A program made the position numbers and the translations under genes. A stretch of DNA of 64,000 bases, from assembly GCA_958450365.1 (NCBI GenBank), contig CAUEEP010000074.1, forward strand, positions 248,001-312,000, given 5' to 3'. The notes under the pieces were generated by a model. It ran no database searches. It was not told the DNA's origin and saw nothing but the letters and a program-made list of their open reading frames with translations. Source of the DNA: Mesorhabditis belari (Eukaryota > Nematoda > Chromadorea > Rhabditida > Rhabditidae). Shown one piece after another: positions 22,463 through 36,090 of this stretch (position 1 is the stretch's first letter; every line of letters begins with the position of its first letter).

Positions 22463-22918
22463 ATGTTGTGTCCGATTTAGATTTCCGTCCGATTTAGATT
22501 GAATCTAAATCGGACGTCCGATTTAGATTGAACTTATCGCGGACGTCCGATTTAGATTACAGTCTATATCGGACGTCCGATTTAGATTCAATCTAAATCT
22601 TATATGGATTGAACAATAATATAAACATGCTTAATATATGTTCTTAAGCGTTTTCTGTAGTTTTCTGCATTTTTCAAAGGTCTTTTATTGATTACAGTCT
22701 ATATCGGACGTCCGATACAGATCGAACAATAATAAACGTGCTTAACATATGTTCTTTGAAAATTTCTTTGAAAAGCGCAGAAAATTGCAAAAAAACGCTT
22801 AAGAACATATATTAAGCACGTTTATTATTGTTCGATCTGTATCGGACGTCCGATATAGACTGTAATCTAAATCGGACGTCCGCGATAAGTTCAATCTAAA
22901 TCGGACACAACATATATA
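22463..22918. repeat. Palindromic array built on CGGACGTCCG
   Basis: At least seven CGGACGTCCG or near-identical palindromes are separated by blocks such as ATTTAGATT, arranged as nested inverted repeats (for example 22612-22680 against 22790-22850). The whole array can fold on itself. A related but distinct array with GACGTCC units lies at 38391-38900. Confidence 0.75.
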
Positions 22919-23204
22919 GTAGATAATTTCGTGTCGCGTCTATCTCTAGATCATCTTTTTGATGTTGTCCATAATGGCAACGAGTATAAACAAAATAAAA
23001 ACACATTTGTATCAAGATTAGTCATGTTTATTTCGCCGTTTTGGTGATCGCCATTTCTGCCGACAATGATGATTACTATGGCGATTATTACAATTTTCGA
23101 ATTATTTAAGTTTCGCTCATTTTTGGTTTTGTTGATCTGATAATCGGAAACTTTCAAAGCTTACCAGCAAAGATTCTTCAATACGACACAATGACACTAT
23201 TCAT

Positions 23205-24060
23205 ATTTCTTATGACTTTTTGAAACAAGAAGCACAATAGTATTTGTCGCAGTTATCACATCAAGTTTTCACTTTCTTTGCCAATTTTCTTACCACTTCA
23301 GCACCCCTCAGCTTGGAAATTTCTTCGTAACATCTCGCGCATCTCCTTCGATCTTTGTCTGCTTCAGATACTTCAACCAAGTAGGGCTCTTTGTTTAGCC
23401 TCTTTGGGACATCAACAACAAACTCTAGCATCATTTCAATAAGTTTGATTTTGAAATCAGTGATCGACAACTTTTTGCTGGGATTGTCAAGATTGTAGAA
23501 AAAGATTGTTTGTAGTAGGCTTCCAATTTGAATCTTTTGAACTTGCAGATAGATTAGTTTCCTCGACACGAAGATAACTTGAAATCATGTACCGTTTATC
23601 ACTTTGATCAATATTTGAGTTATCAGTAAAATGCAGGTATTTGATCCGATCTTCAAAGCTATGTCTTGGCCTTATTTTAGGACCGATTGGGTGACCGCCA
23701 AAGATTTCGCGGGAGCTCCAATAATCTCGCAAATTTGGAAGTTTAACAATCCCCATTTGCAAAATCAAAGTGAAAAAGCCCATCATTTCTTTGTTTGTAG
23801 TAGGCTTCCAATTTGGATCTTTTAAACTTGCATATAGATTAGTTTGCTCGACAACTAAAGCTATAACTTCGAGATTCAAAAATTCCAGATAGCAAATCCA
23901 GAGGTAAATTGCAATTTTCAATGATATCATTGATCAATATCAATCATTGATTCCACATGGATCCTTGAACTCCCATTCATTCTTTTGTTCTATACGATTC
24001 GAGGGTTTTCTTCATCCGATTCCGAATCCATAGAATTTACTTCATTATCACCACATTCCA
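23205..24060 (-). pseudogene. piggyBac transposase pseudogene with internal rearrangement
   Basis: The N-terminal part (about 24060-23580) has an acidic run (MDSESDEENPR), then GFFTLILQMGIVKLPNLRDY and DRIKYLHFTDNSNIDQSDKR, which are piggyBac family core motifs. The C-terminal part (about 23520-23205) has SKKLSITDFK and the cysteine-rich tail CARCYEEISKLRG with CDNCDKYYCASCF after a frameshift. The catalytic DDD region between them is missing. At the join, about 70 bp encoding NWKPTTN occurs twice (near 23510-23580 and 23800-23865), so a duplication accompanied the deletion. The gene cannot be active. Confidence 0.8.
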
Positions 24061-24777
24061 CAACAAAAAAAGGAAACAGAAAACAGGGAACCTGGCCAAA
24101 GGAAACAAAAAACAATAAGTAAGTATTTACTTTGTTTAACACATAAACGACCGCGCTGTTTTAGCAGAACTGCGGTTTCGGAACAAGATTCAAAATTACC
24201 TTGTATAACACAAAAAGCGTCAAAAATGATCAGAAGTCCAAATTTGATCTTAGATTTTTGCTAAAAGTTAAAGTTACAACTGATAAGCAAATTTTTTTCT
24301 CTCAACATATATTGCTGGCCTCAGAAAGTTCTAATAAAAACTAATATAAAGTTTTCAAAAACAAATATTAACTTTTTTTATTGCACAAACACACGTTTAT
24401 TTCCATTTTTCTCTATTCTTTGCGTGTATTAACGTGGGTTTTCTCGTTACAGATTTTCAAAGGTATTCGGATTTCGTTTTCTTCAAAATTTAAGTCATTC
24501 TCCGCAAACCTGGAAATAGTTGAAGTCGTCGTCTTACACTTTAGAATGATTCTTAGTGAATTGCATTTAAAAACGACATTGTTTTCTTAAATTTTAGAAA
24601 TTCATTGACATTGTTTGACATTGACATTGACAACGACATTTTTTTCTTACATTTTACAAAGTCTACAGAAAAAAGAATGATAATTTTATACAATTTGTAA
24701 TATTTCTTTTGAGCTTTTGAATGACTTAACAATTCATTATTTTAACAAAACACCTTTTTTTATCAACTTTTTGAAGC
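24061..24777. other. AT-rich stretch, nothing recognised
   Basis: A short CATTGA-type microsatellite occurs at about 24605-24640. I see no gene. Confidence 0.45.
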
Positions 24778-25170
24778 TTATTCGTTGAGGTAGGTGGCGA
24801 AGAAGAGCGGATAATCACGAGGAACGAAAAAATAGAGCATTTCTCCTTTTGGCATCTCTTTCCAAGAAAAGGTGGCCTTCGATTCATCGCTTCTGTGTGA
24901 AGGATCCGACGGGTGATTCATTTCTTCTCGGCTTGTTTCTCTCGAATCCAATTAGCCAAAGTTTCGTCGATGTCCGCTGAGCTCAAGTGACGTCTGGCTC
25001 TATCCAATCTTTTTCGTTTTCCTTGCTTGTCGGTAATCTCTCGTTATTCAATTCATTCATTTCATTCATTTCATCGGAGAAATCAGTTATTCCCATCTCA
25101 AATTTTCGCCAATCGCGGAAAGCTTCCAATCCATCGATTGATCGATTCGCTTGATCGAAGCCGTTCATAC
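24778..25170 (-). pseudogene. Coding remnants of an unknown protein in three frames
   Basis: Three coding-like blocks follow one another in different frames: GMNGFDQANRSIDGLEAFRD to EPDVT, stop; then EITDKQGKRKRLDRARRHLS to NWIREKQAEKK, stop; then MNHPSDPSHRSDESK to FFATYLNE, stop. Each junction could be bridged by a 1-2 base indel, so this may be one exon damaged by mutation or assembly error. It could be the 3' end of the gene at 25806-26481, but the exon phases do not match. The middle block, with its helix after a basic stretch, also resembles a transposase DNA-binding domain. Function unknown. Confidence 0.35.
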
Positions 25171-25287
25171 CTAAAAATAAATCATTAGCCGTGTACATTC
25201 TAAAGTATTGAGGAATTTTTAAAAATTGCTCAATATTTTACAACAACAAAAAAGAAAAGAATTTAAAGTTAAATTCAGCCTATCGCA

Positions 25288-25800
25288 GTATGCCTGCGTT
25301 GCAATTAATTCGGGAATTGATCGCAAAAATTGATTGGTGCAAGTGGTTTTTAAAAAAGTGATTTTAGTGAAAAGCACGCCCAATTTGCTGGTCTGCAGAC
25401 GAATTTGTGAGTGTTAACAACAAAAAGAGAGAGGGAGAAAAGAGAGCAAGCTATTCAGTCAAAAATGGATATTTAATAAGCTCAAAATTTTGAATGTAAA
25501 TTTAAATGCAAATTGGGGGGGGGGGCTTCTATTACACGAAATACGGAACCTTCTGGTGGAAATAACCAGCCTTCTCTAGATCGAAAGTCCAAAAAGATAA
25601 TTGATGGCCCAAATGTGGTTGTAGAAATTGATGAAAGTCTATTCTAAAAGCGGAAAAACAACGCAAAACAACGTCACATATTTGGATTCTTGGCGGCCTC
25701 TGCAGACAAACAGACGATTGCTTCTTGGTGATCGTTCCAGACCAGACGTCCGATACTCTTCTCAAGGAAATCATTACACACATTGCTTAACCCCATACTG
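25288..25800 (+). pseudogene. Merlin/IS1016-type transposase remnant
   Basis: Fragments in shifting frames read LQLIRELIAKIDWCKWFLKK, PNVVVEIDESLF, KRKNNAK, WILGGLCRQTDDCFLVIVPD and TLLKEIITHI. The pattern V-E-x-D-E-S-x-F-x-K-R-K-x-N followed by W-x-L-G-G is the start of the ISXO2-like/Merlin catalytic domain; the Asp is its first catalytic residue. The later catalytic residues are missing. A run of ten G lies at 25513. It sits just beyond a donor of the minus-strand gene at 25806. Confidence 0.6.
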
Positions 25801-25805
25801 CTTAC

Positions 25806-26481
25806 CGGAGCACGCGCCAAGGTTTTGACAACCGACGTATCGTGTCGTGGGAGAAGATGCACTTTTCGAACAAACAGGCGATCAACGAGTCTGTAAATAT
25901 AAATTTAAGCAGCTTCCCCATTTGTTTATTTTCCACTTTTACTAAAATTCCAAACTCAAATACCTTTGTAATTGTCCTATTCCAGCAAAATACATCGGCA
26001 TATCTGTAAAGCCTTTCACATGATCTTCCGGGTTCTTTTCACGGTATAATCGAGGTATAAACGTTTCTTGAAAACTATTCAAAAGCCGCGAGAATTTTCG
26101 ACTCGAGTACAATATTAGAAGTTCAAAAATAATCTTTCGACGCAAAGTCCACTAAATTGATAAAAGATTAAAAATAAAATTGGAAAAATCTTTCCCAACA
26201 ACCATTGTATTGTATTGAAAGCTTTAAACCTTGCCATCACAAATAAAGTATCTTCGTTCATATGTGCAACCATGGTCATATGCTCGTGCTCGAGTAACTC
26301 TATTGCTTCCGGGGCTACATTAAAACAGTTATCAAAATTTTTTTCAAAATAGTTACTTCGATTGCCGGAATGCATTGACGGCGCTCTCCGCGAGTTTCTT
26401 CAACTTCGTGTTTAAACTAAAACCAATGCTAGCTTTCGAAATTTTAAACTTTACTTTTGCTGGATCAAAAACCGCGTCCAT
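25806..26481 (-). CDS. Unrecognised gene, 5' part of four exons
   Basis: Exons 26481-26357, 26314-26230, 26151-25964 and 25890-25806 join in phase and give about 161 residues. The product starts MDAVFDPAKVKFKISKASIG, continues NTKLKKLAESAVNAFRQS, and includes RLLNSFQETFIPRLYREKNP and GFTDMPMYFAGIGQLQR. The last exon ends at a donor (CCG|gtaagc) followed by the Merlin-like remnant, so the 3' end is uncertain. It starts 251 bp after the Kelch gene on the same strand and an acceptor (ctataag) lies just before the ATG, which would suit a downstream operon gene. No family recognised. Confidence 0.5.
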
Positions 26482-26731
26482 TTAAGCTTATAGGAAGTTG
26501 TCATCAACTTTGAAAAGCTTAAAATGTGCGTTTAATCGAGCTGTGTGCTTTTACACCCAAGAGTATCACAAACGTGTTCAAATGCGTTACGTACCAGTAA
26601 AAGAAAAGAATTTTTTATTTCAGACAACAAGGTTATAACAAAAATAAAAACTGAAGGACTAGATCAGAAAAAAAAATCAGAAACATGAAATCCATGGAAA
26701 CAAATGCTTAAAGATAATAACTAAATTTTAG

Positions 26732-29533
26732 CTACGGCTTATCGACAAGCACTAATCCACTGTATGATCGAGGTTGCGGAAGTGTTGACTAAATAAAATG
26801 CTCATTTTTTAAGAAAATTCAAAGTACCTCTATTACTTGCCATCTTCCGGCAAACTCTGCCCGTTGTCCTCTACCCATATCCATTGTCAATGTTTCAATC
26901 GAATCCAATAAATGAGAATCTCCCTCATCGCCACCGAAAACCATTAAAGAGCTGAATAAATTTATTATGTTTACTCAAAAGCTTGATTACCTATTCACAA
27001 AAAGTACACCCGCATTTCGTCTTGGAGCGCTCATGTTTGGAATCAATGCCCAATCATCATCTACCCCAGGATTATAGATCTATTTTTTTCTGAATAATTT
27101 CATACGAAAATGTTACAAACCTCAACGGTATCCCTCACAGTTGCTCCCTCGTGACCACCCGCAGCAACGATTAAACCGTTAAGAGAACATACTGCAGCTC
27201 CAGATCGAACCTAATGCAATTTTAAGAAAAGCTTTAAAGAAAAACTTACCTCGCGTAATGGCTTCCCAGCACGCCAACGATTTGCTCGCAGATCAAAAAC
27301 TTCTACCTAAAAGAATTGGTTATTTTTGAAAAGTTTAAGAAGACATACCGTATTCAAACAATGTCTACTCTGACCATCGTACCCGCCAACCGCGTAAACA
27401 CTAGAGCCAACAGACGTCACGCCAACCGACGACCGACGCGTTGTCATCGAGGCAAGTTCTGACCAATCTCCTAAACACAACAATAGTTTTTGCAAAATAA
27501 CTCAGCGAACCTGTTCGTGGATCCAACAGTTCAGCATTTGCAATCCCATTTGCTCCATCAAAACCTCCTACAGCAATCAATAGCTGATCGTTGAAAGTGG
27601 TCACCCCAAGAGTTCCCCGACGAAGCCTAAAATTTATTTGATTACAAGACCAAACAACTTAACAAGTCAACTCGATCCTCATATAACATTTTGTATCACA
27701 AACTAATACCTCATAGGTGGTCCAGGGATCCATTGATTTCTAAATTTTTTTGTTTGAAAAAATTATTTAAAAACAAGATGCATATGGGCAATCAAAGTAA
27801 CCAACCTAATAGTGTCATACACATCAACAGATTTCATTCGCTGAGCTCCATTAAAACCACCAACAGCATAGATATGACGATCGATTAGGGCAACACCACA
27901 TCGGCAACGTCTTTGCGATAAAGGGCTCACTAAAGCCATTTTTAGAATAAAATTGATTGAAGACTAACAAGAAGTCCATTGCATTGTAGTTGGATCATAG
28001 GCGTCAACATTATGAATTGCCTTTGGTGCCTGACCTCCGACGACTATCACAATCTACAAACCACAATATTTCTGAATCATACACTAATCAAACCTTGTTC
28101 GATCCAATTTGTTGTCGGGGTCGGACAAACCGCTCCCGAAGTGATGACGCAGATGGGGAAAGTCGCCCTCGGCGTAGATGTACTTTACTTGCCTCCAGAA
28201 GAATATCCTTAAAGAAATGTTAGAATAGAAAATCGTTAGCAAGTTTATCTACCTTGCACTCTTGCTGATTTTTAATAACTGGCTCATTGAAAACTGTCTC
28301 CGCTAGAAAGTCTCCGGAGCAGAGGCCAAGTCTCACTTGCGACAACAACCTAAGAAATGCAGATTATGCAATCGAATAAGACGTTTGTATTTCCCAAAAT
28401 CTTTACGAAAATCACTCACTTTGGTGTATATTGTTCGCGTTCTTCTGGCGCTGCTTGGATCCATCTGATAGCCGTTCGATAAACCTCTTCTTCACCGCAT
28501 TCACCACAAACTAGGCGATCATCCGAGATTAAACTGCAGAATCGTTCAAAATCCAGCGTTAAAAGCTCATCAGAATCTACCAGATGACTGAAAAACAATA
28601 TTTTTGGAAGAAAATGAAAACATACCAAAAATTCTTGTAAATATAATTGCGAGCAGACACTGCTAGTTGAGTACAATTATAAATGCAGGCAAAGTCGAGC
28701 AAAGATATCACATTTCCAAGCGTTATTGTATCAATCAAAAAGCTAAAAGTTTGCTTTTTCGGTGAACCTTAAGTCCATACTTTGCACAAGCATCTTTAAC
28801 TGAATTTAGTTGCAACATCGAGGCTGTTGTTAGAAGGGCATGGCTTAAATCTAAATAAAGTTTTGCTTCGACAATATACGAATTTCCCACTTGAATTTAT
28901 TGTGAGTTGACCTGTGTAAATAAAGTCGATCAATTGGCGAAGAGCCTGAAACCAATAAAAAGTAATGAAATTCAAAGCTATCAATACGTAGTGTACATAT
29001 ACAACTTGTGTTTACTTTCGTACCTCTTCATCCATATCATGTAATTCCACAGTGCTAGCTTTCGATTCAATCATATTGGAAGTTGCAAACATGGCACAAA
29101 AATAGGGAGATGTAGAAGATAGAATAACTCTAAAATTGCAGTTGGAGTGCTGACTAAGTGTAAAACTTTTTTTTTAAAAATGTAACCAAAAAGTCTTACT
29201 TGTGTGCATAAATTGGCGAGCCTTTACAAAAGTTCGAAGGAGTTTCAGGTCTGTCAAGCGAGACTCGTTTCACTGGTACCAGTGAAACGTCACATAATAA
29301 ACGGTCACTAAAACTTTGTTGAATTAGAATCGAATTTTAAAAGACCTTCTCAATGAATTGAGCTGTTCGAAGAAACTTGAGGTGTGAGAGGTGTCGACGT
29401 AAAGTTTTGGTGGTGGCGAATTACTAGCCTTAAGGAGGTTTTTAAGGTTAAATGATTGGTTCATGTTTCCTTGAATATGTACCTCTTCTCTATCGGCGAA
29501 TTGACCGCCAAGGTCGCTCTCAACCTTCTCCAT
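26732..29533 (-). CDS. BTB-BACK-Kelch protein (KLHL type), probable CUL3 substrate adaptor
   Basis: Nineteen exons join in phase from 29533 to the stop at 26732, giving 629 residues. The BTB domain (about 65-180) contains SDRLLCDVSLVP, GSPIYAHKVILSSTSPYFC and ALRQLIDFIYTGQLTI. BACK follows with NFCHLVDSDELLTLDFERFC. Six Kelch blades fill the C-terminal half, each with the G-G and Y-D or W signature, for example DRHIYAVGGFNGAQRM and SSVYAVGGYDGQSRH. By family knowledge such proteins bind CUL3 through BTB/BACK and recruit substrates through the Kelch propeller. One intron is 38 bp (28743-28780); the alternative donor would break the frame. A 5' leader carries a short upstream ORF. The exact orthologue cannot be named from sequence alone. 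Confidence 0.9.
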
Positions 29534-29570
29534 TCTTAATGCCGATAATCACATTCCACTTTAGCTCCCA

Positions 29571-29612
29571 TCAACAATATGAGCGCACATGTACACCCCA
29601 GCTAAACTCCAT
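29571..29612 (-). promoter_or_regulatory. Upstream ORF in the Kelch leader
   Basis: A strong acceptor (tggttttcag) lies just upstream of 29613, so the mature leader probably starts there after trans-splicing. The first ATG in it opens a 13-codon ORF (MEFSWGVHVRSYC) that ends 38 bp before the main start at 29533. It could lower Kelch translation. Confidence 0.45.
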
Positions 29613-29846
29613 TTTCTTCTGAAAACCATTTATGAAATACACAAAAACAATAGAATTAAAGGAAGAACACCACATTTCACAGGGTAAAGGGGTTTTCACA
29701 AGTGACCAATAATCCCACAAACACGATATGGAATTAGACGCAGAGCGGAATAAAACTCGAGCCACAAACACAACAATCAAACACACTTAAAAAATCAATT
29801 AAAGACAAATAAAAAACTTTTGAAATAGATTTTTACGTGAGGCACT

Positions 29847-32708
<2,862 letters not shown>

Positions 32709-33060
32709 CTCTGCAAAATGAAAATCTTAAGAGAGTTGCGGAGAAGAAAACACTGCCAAAAAATAAAACGAGAAGTTAAGTCTTAAATCAAGACCATCGA
32801 TTAAAACTAAACTAGGTAGGTAGGTAGGTAGGTAGGTAAAACGGTTGAAACTTTGTACAAATTTAGTAAAACAACCTCAAACTACTGATATTTAAAGCTT
32901 TTCAACGCTTTAACGGCAAGAAAAATAATCTCAAAGGAAGTTAGAATTGCTGTTAGAAAGTTAGAAACAACGCGCGCGCGAGCTGGAAACGAAAAAAAAC
33001 AAACGCACTTTACAAACAAATTGCAGTTGCAAATACATTTCGAGTGTCTCTGTAGGGGGG
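32709..33060. promoter_or_regulatory. 5' region of the helicase gene
   Basis: This is the presumed promoter region. It holds a GTAG tetranucleotide repeat (about 32815-32838) and a short CG run (32970-32980). No core promoter motif is certain. Confidence 0.35.
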
Positions 33061-33074
33061 CCCCTTTTTCGACG

Positions 33075-33212
33075 TTTTTTGCCCATAACTTTCTTCAAAT
33101 TTAACTTTTTCGACTGATTTAGTTATCATTTTATTTCTTACATTAAAACAAACCTAATGGCCTAATAAATCTGATGATCTAATAAGTTTAAAGAAAGTTA
33201 TGGGCAAAAAAC
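33075..33212. repeat. Foldback sequence with arms GCCCATAACTTTCTT
   Basis: About 30 bp at the left (ttttttgcccataactttct) is repeated inverted at the right end, with an AT-rich loop between. The CATAACTTTCTT core is shared with the next foldback and with 54290. Confidence 0.65.
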
Positions 33213-33261
33213 AACAAAAAAATGTATATTGGGGGTAGGCTAATTTCCGTCATGCGCAACT

Positions 33262-33413
33262 CGCCATAACTTTCTTCTAAGTGGGGCCAATCTTTATGAT
33301 TTTGGTGTCATTTTGTTGCACTTATTGAGATCTACAAAAAAATGATCTCAATAAGTGCAACAAAATGACACCAAAATCGTGAAGATTGGCCTACTTAGAA
33401 GAAAGTTATGGCG
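33262..33413. repeat. Near-perfect 152-bp palindrome
   Basis: Arms of about 70 bp (starting cgccataactttcttctaa) pair with very few mismatches around a loop of about 11 bases. It is MITE-like and could form a stable hairpin RNA if transcribed. Confidence 0.8.
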
Positions 33414-34059
33414 AAAATTAGCCTATCCCTAGCCTAGCTGTAAATTGCAAACAAAAAATTTTACCCATTTATAGTAACAAAATGATTAGCTTTTGAATTA
33501 AAACACTGAATATCTTTACTTTGGAAAGGGAGGTCCTTAAAAATGCAATTTAAAAACGAGTGGTACCATTGTGGGAGTGGGACGAATGCAACCTTTTTTC
33601 GTGTTTTAAAAAAGCTCTAAAAAGCTAATATTAACCAATTTCCGTTCGAAAAGTTGTTTTTCTGGGTAATTTTAGGGCGTAAAATCCAAATTTTGACATA
33701 CATTTTTGCCATTGACATTGACATTGACATACACTTACATTGACATTGACATACATTGACATTTTTGCAAATAAACCGCCCAAGAAGTGAGAATTTCGCA
33801 AATGTGGTTTTTTTTTCGCTATGAAACTTTGAAACAATTTTACAAATATTGATTATAAGGTAAATTTTTGCGTAGATTGCGAAAATCGTAGTTTCAGAGC
33901 GATTCCAGCACTCTACCTTAAAGAAAAACAGCTTTGAAATCAAAAATTTTGGGTACCCCATCTTGTGCGCGCAATTATACACATAGGTAAAAAGTTCAAA
34001 AAGTTTATTCACACAAATGCAAAAGAGTTCAATATTTTTCGAGTCCGTTTTCCTCATGC
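33414..34059. other. Non-coding stretch with CATTGA microsatellite
   Basis: Short tandem CATTGA/CATTGACATACA units occupy about 33708-33765. The open frames across it are repeat artefacts. Confidence 0.5.
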
Positions 34060-34925
34060 TTAGGTCTTCTGACTATTCCTGGTGACACGTACCTAAAAGT
34101 AACAAGTTTGGTATTAAGTCTGCAACTTAAGTCTTATTGTTCTGAGCTTCAAAAACTCACAATGTATGTGCTGTGCTCGGTGGTGGGATTCCGGCGCTGA
34201 AATTGATCGACAGCCTTGTTCCAATTCTTTGCCGCCTTCGTGATTCGACTGCGAAGCCGTCTCCCAGCCACGAAACGTCGCCGTTTTGGTGGCATAAACT
34301 AAAATGCTACATCATTATCGTTTTTCAAATTTTAGAATGCCTATCGGTTTTACTACACCTAATCTACTATATACAAATCCAATAATAAACCCACGAATGG
34401 CGTGACAAACGGGGTCTCTTTTTCGACGAAAGCTCGCGCGGCTGCCACAAATGGTGGTAAAGACGGATTTGAACTGAAAAGAGAATGTGAAAATGTCTTT
34501 GAACTGGACCCACTTCTGCGTGTAATCGACGATTTCGCCGAGTTGACTAATCTGGTACGAGGTTTCGAGCTCAGGTACGGTCAAATCCGAATCGTTGATT
34601 TCTGTCGTCTCTTCCAAGCTCGAGTAGGTAATTGGATCTAAAAAAGGACAATTTAGAATCTAAACGTGAAATTGATTTAAAAACCCCTCACCTGATTGGC
34701 TGTGACTTGGGGCAGAGATGGGATCAAAGCTGAAAGACGAATACTCTAAATCAACTCCAATTTCAAAGTTCTAGAAATCAAATGAATACCATTAGATTCC
34801 CGATTTCGTTTGGGGTTCTTGTTGAACGATTCTTGGAGAGAAGAGCCCCTGTCGACCAAATCGGTGGGACGAGATGGAGCCGAGATGGCACTTTTCAATT
34901 CATTCTGCAAATTCTCATTGCAAAG
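34060..34925 (-). CDS. Unrecognised gene, 3' 187 codons in six exons
   Basis: Exons 34925-34790, 34745-34692, 34637-34514, 34473-34395, 34298-34161 and 34092-34060 join in phase, two of them across introns of about 40 bp. The product runs LCNENLQNELKSAISAPSRP, then a Ser/acidic region (SSLEETTEINDSDLTVPELE), FVAAARAFVEKETPFVTPF, a basic block (MPPKRRRFVAGRRLRSRITK) and AKNWNKAVDQFQRR, ending RVTRNSQKT. The basic block could be a nuclear signal. No ATG is available in the first exon, so an upstream exon is missing. A piece of it is duplicated in inverted orientation at 35870-36090. Family unknown. Confidence 0.6.
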
Positions 34926-35339
34926 CTAAGATATCGTAGTCTCTATAGACTCCAGATTTTATCTTACTGTAGAAAAGCTTTAACTTATTGTAAAGCACCC
35001 ATTCTCTTATCCCATCTACTGTATTCTAAACGGTAGATGGGAAACTGGGACTTGAAATATTTTTGAGAGTTGAACGCAAGTCTAACCAAGTTTACTGTAT
35101 TAAAAGCGACAATGGAAAGTTAAAGCCTTTTAACATAAAGATATATCTAATTACCGTACCCATTTAGCGCAAATCAGTTTTAGGATGATCTTCTTGAGGA
35201 ATTTCATCGTTTTTCCCTTGTTGATCGTCGCGAATTAAGCAGATAATAGACCAAATATCGAGTAGAAGCGAATAAAAAATTATTTGTTTTACGTGTGAGA
35301 TGCAGTTGAAGCAATGCGTATGCAAATTTATTACCAATT

Positions 35340-35600
35340 CAAATTTGCTTTGACAAAATACGAATGTCTCACATGAATTTATTGTGAGTTGACTTGTGTA
35401 AATAAAGTCGATCAATTGGCGAAGAGCCTGGAACCAATAGAAAGTAATGAAATCCAAAGCTATCAACATGTAGTGTACATATACAACTTGTGTTAACTTT
35501 CGTACCTCTTCATCCATATCATGTAATTCTACAGTGCTAGCTTTCGATTCAATCATATTGGAAGTTGCAAACATGGCACAAAAATAGGGAGATGTAGCGG
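35340..35600 (-). pseudogene. Recent partial duplicate of the Kelch BTB exons
   Basis: Exons matching Kelch exons 3 and 4 and the intron between them (about 28880-29110) recur here with very few differences, reading TSPYFCAMFATSNMIESKAS and ALRQLIDFIYTSQLTI. The copied stretch is about 250 bp and its flanks are unrelated. It has no start, no other Kelch exon and a G-to-S change in the duplicated BTB segment, so it is a fragment. Confidence 0.85.
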
Positions 35601-35869
35601 AAATTTGCATGATTTTTAGAAGATCTTGCAAATTTCTGGAAATATCTGAGTAGCAAATGTTTTCGGAGCACTAGGGTGAGAACTGAATGTAGCCCCACCC
35701 GAATTTCAGAACATTAGGACAAGTAGAAACTCTTGTTAAAATTGCAATCACCAAAAGGAAACTAGGAAAACCGCCATGAGTCATACAAATGCTCATTCTG
35801 GTGAACACAATTCGATCGTGCCTCGCGTCGATTTTCGCGTTCCACAAATCCAACGTCACAAATTTCAGA

Positions 35870-36090
35870 TTAGAACGAAATTAGACTCTGCAAAAGGTCT
35901 GCAAAAGGCTTCAACTTTACAATTTATCTCGAGTGTTTCTTTTAATACAGTAAGCTTGATTAGACGCGAGTTCAACTCTCAAAGATACTGTAATTCCCAA
36001 TCCATTCATGGCAGCCGTGCGAGCTTTCGTCAAAAAAGAGACCCCGTTCGTCACACCATTCGTGAGTTTATTATTGGATTTACCGTATTC
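35870..36090 (+). pseudogene. Inverted partial copy of the gene at 34060-34925
   Basis: The plus strand carries a diverged copy of part of the minus-strand gene and its upstream region, including the exon for AAVRAFVKKETPFVTPF with the same gtgagtttattattgg donor. Several exons in between are missing. The two copies are about 1 kb apart in opposite orientation. Confidence 0.65.

Larger units (their letters stand above)
22013..22924. mobile_element. Composite element ending in TCTACTATATAT inverted repeats
   Basis: Both outer ends are TCTACTATATAT, inverted, and each is flanked by TAA, which could be a 3-bp target duplication. The left half has a GTCCGTCTGTC run at 22030-22075, mirrored at 22420-22455, enclosing a tRNA-like sequence. 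The right half is the palindromic array described separately. No transposase is present. Confidence 0.55.

Noticed and set aside
24930..25060. Pogo/Tigger transposase DNA-binding domain
   Set aside because: NWIREKQAEKK looks similar, but the neighbouring frames read equally well as part of a host protein, so I left it unassigned.
28741..28770. Kelch exon 5 continuing to CTTAAG
   Set aside because: It would leave a 25-bp intron and a frame break; the gtatgg donor gives a 38-bp intron and restores the frame.
33617..34057. 146-codon minus-strand frame
   Set aside because: The central part is translated CATTGA microsatellite and there is no supporting exon structure.
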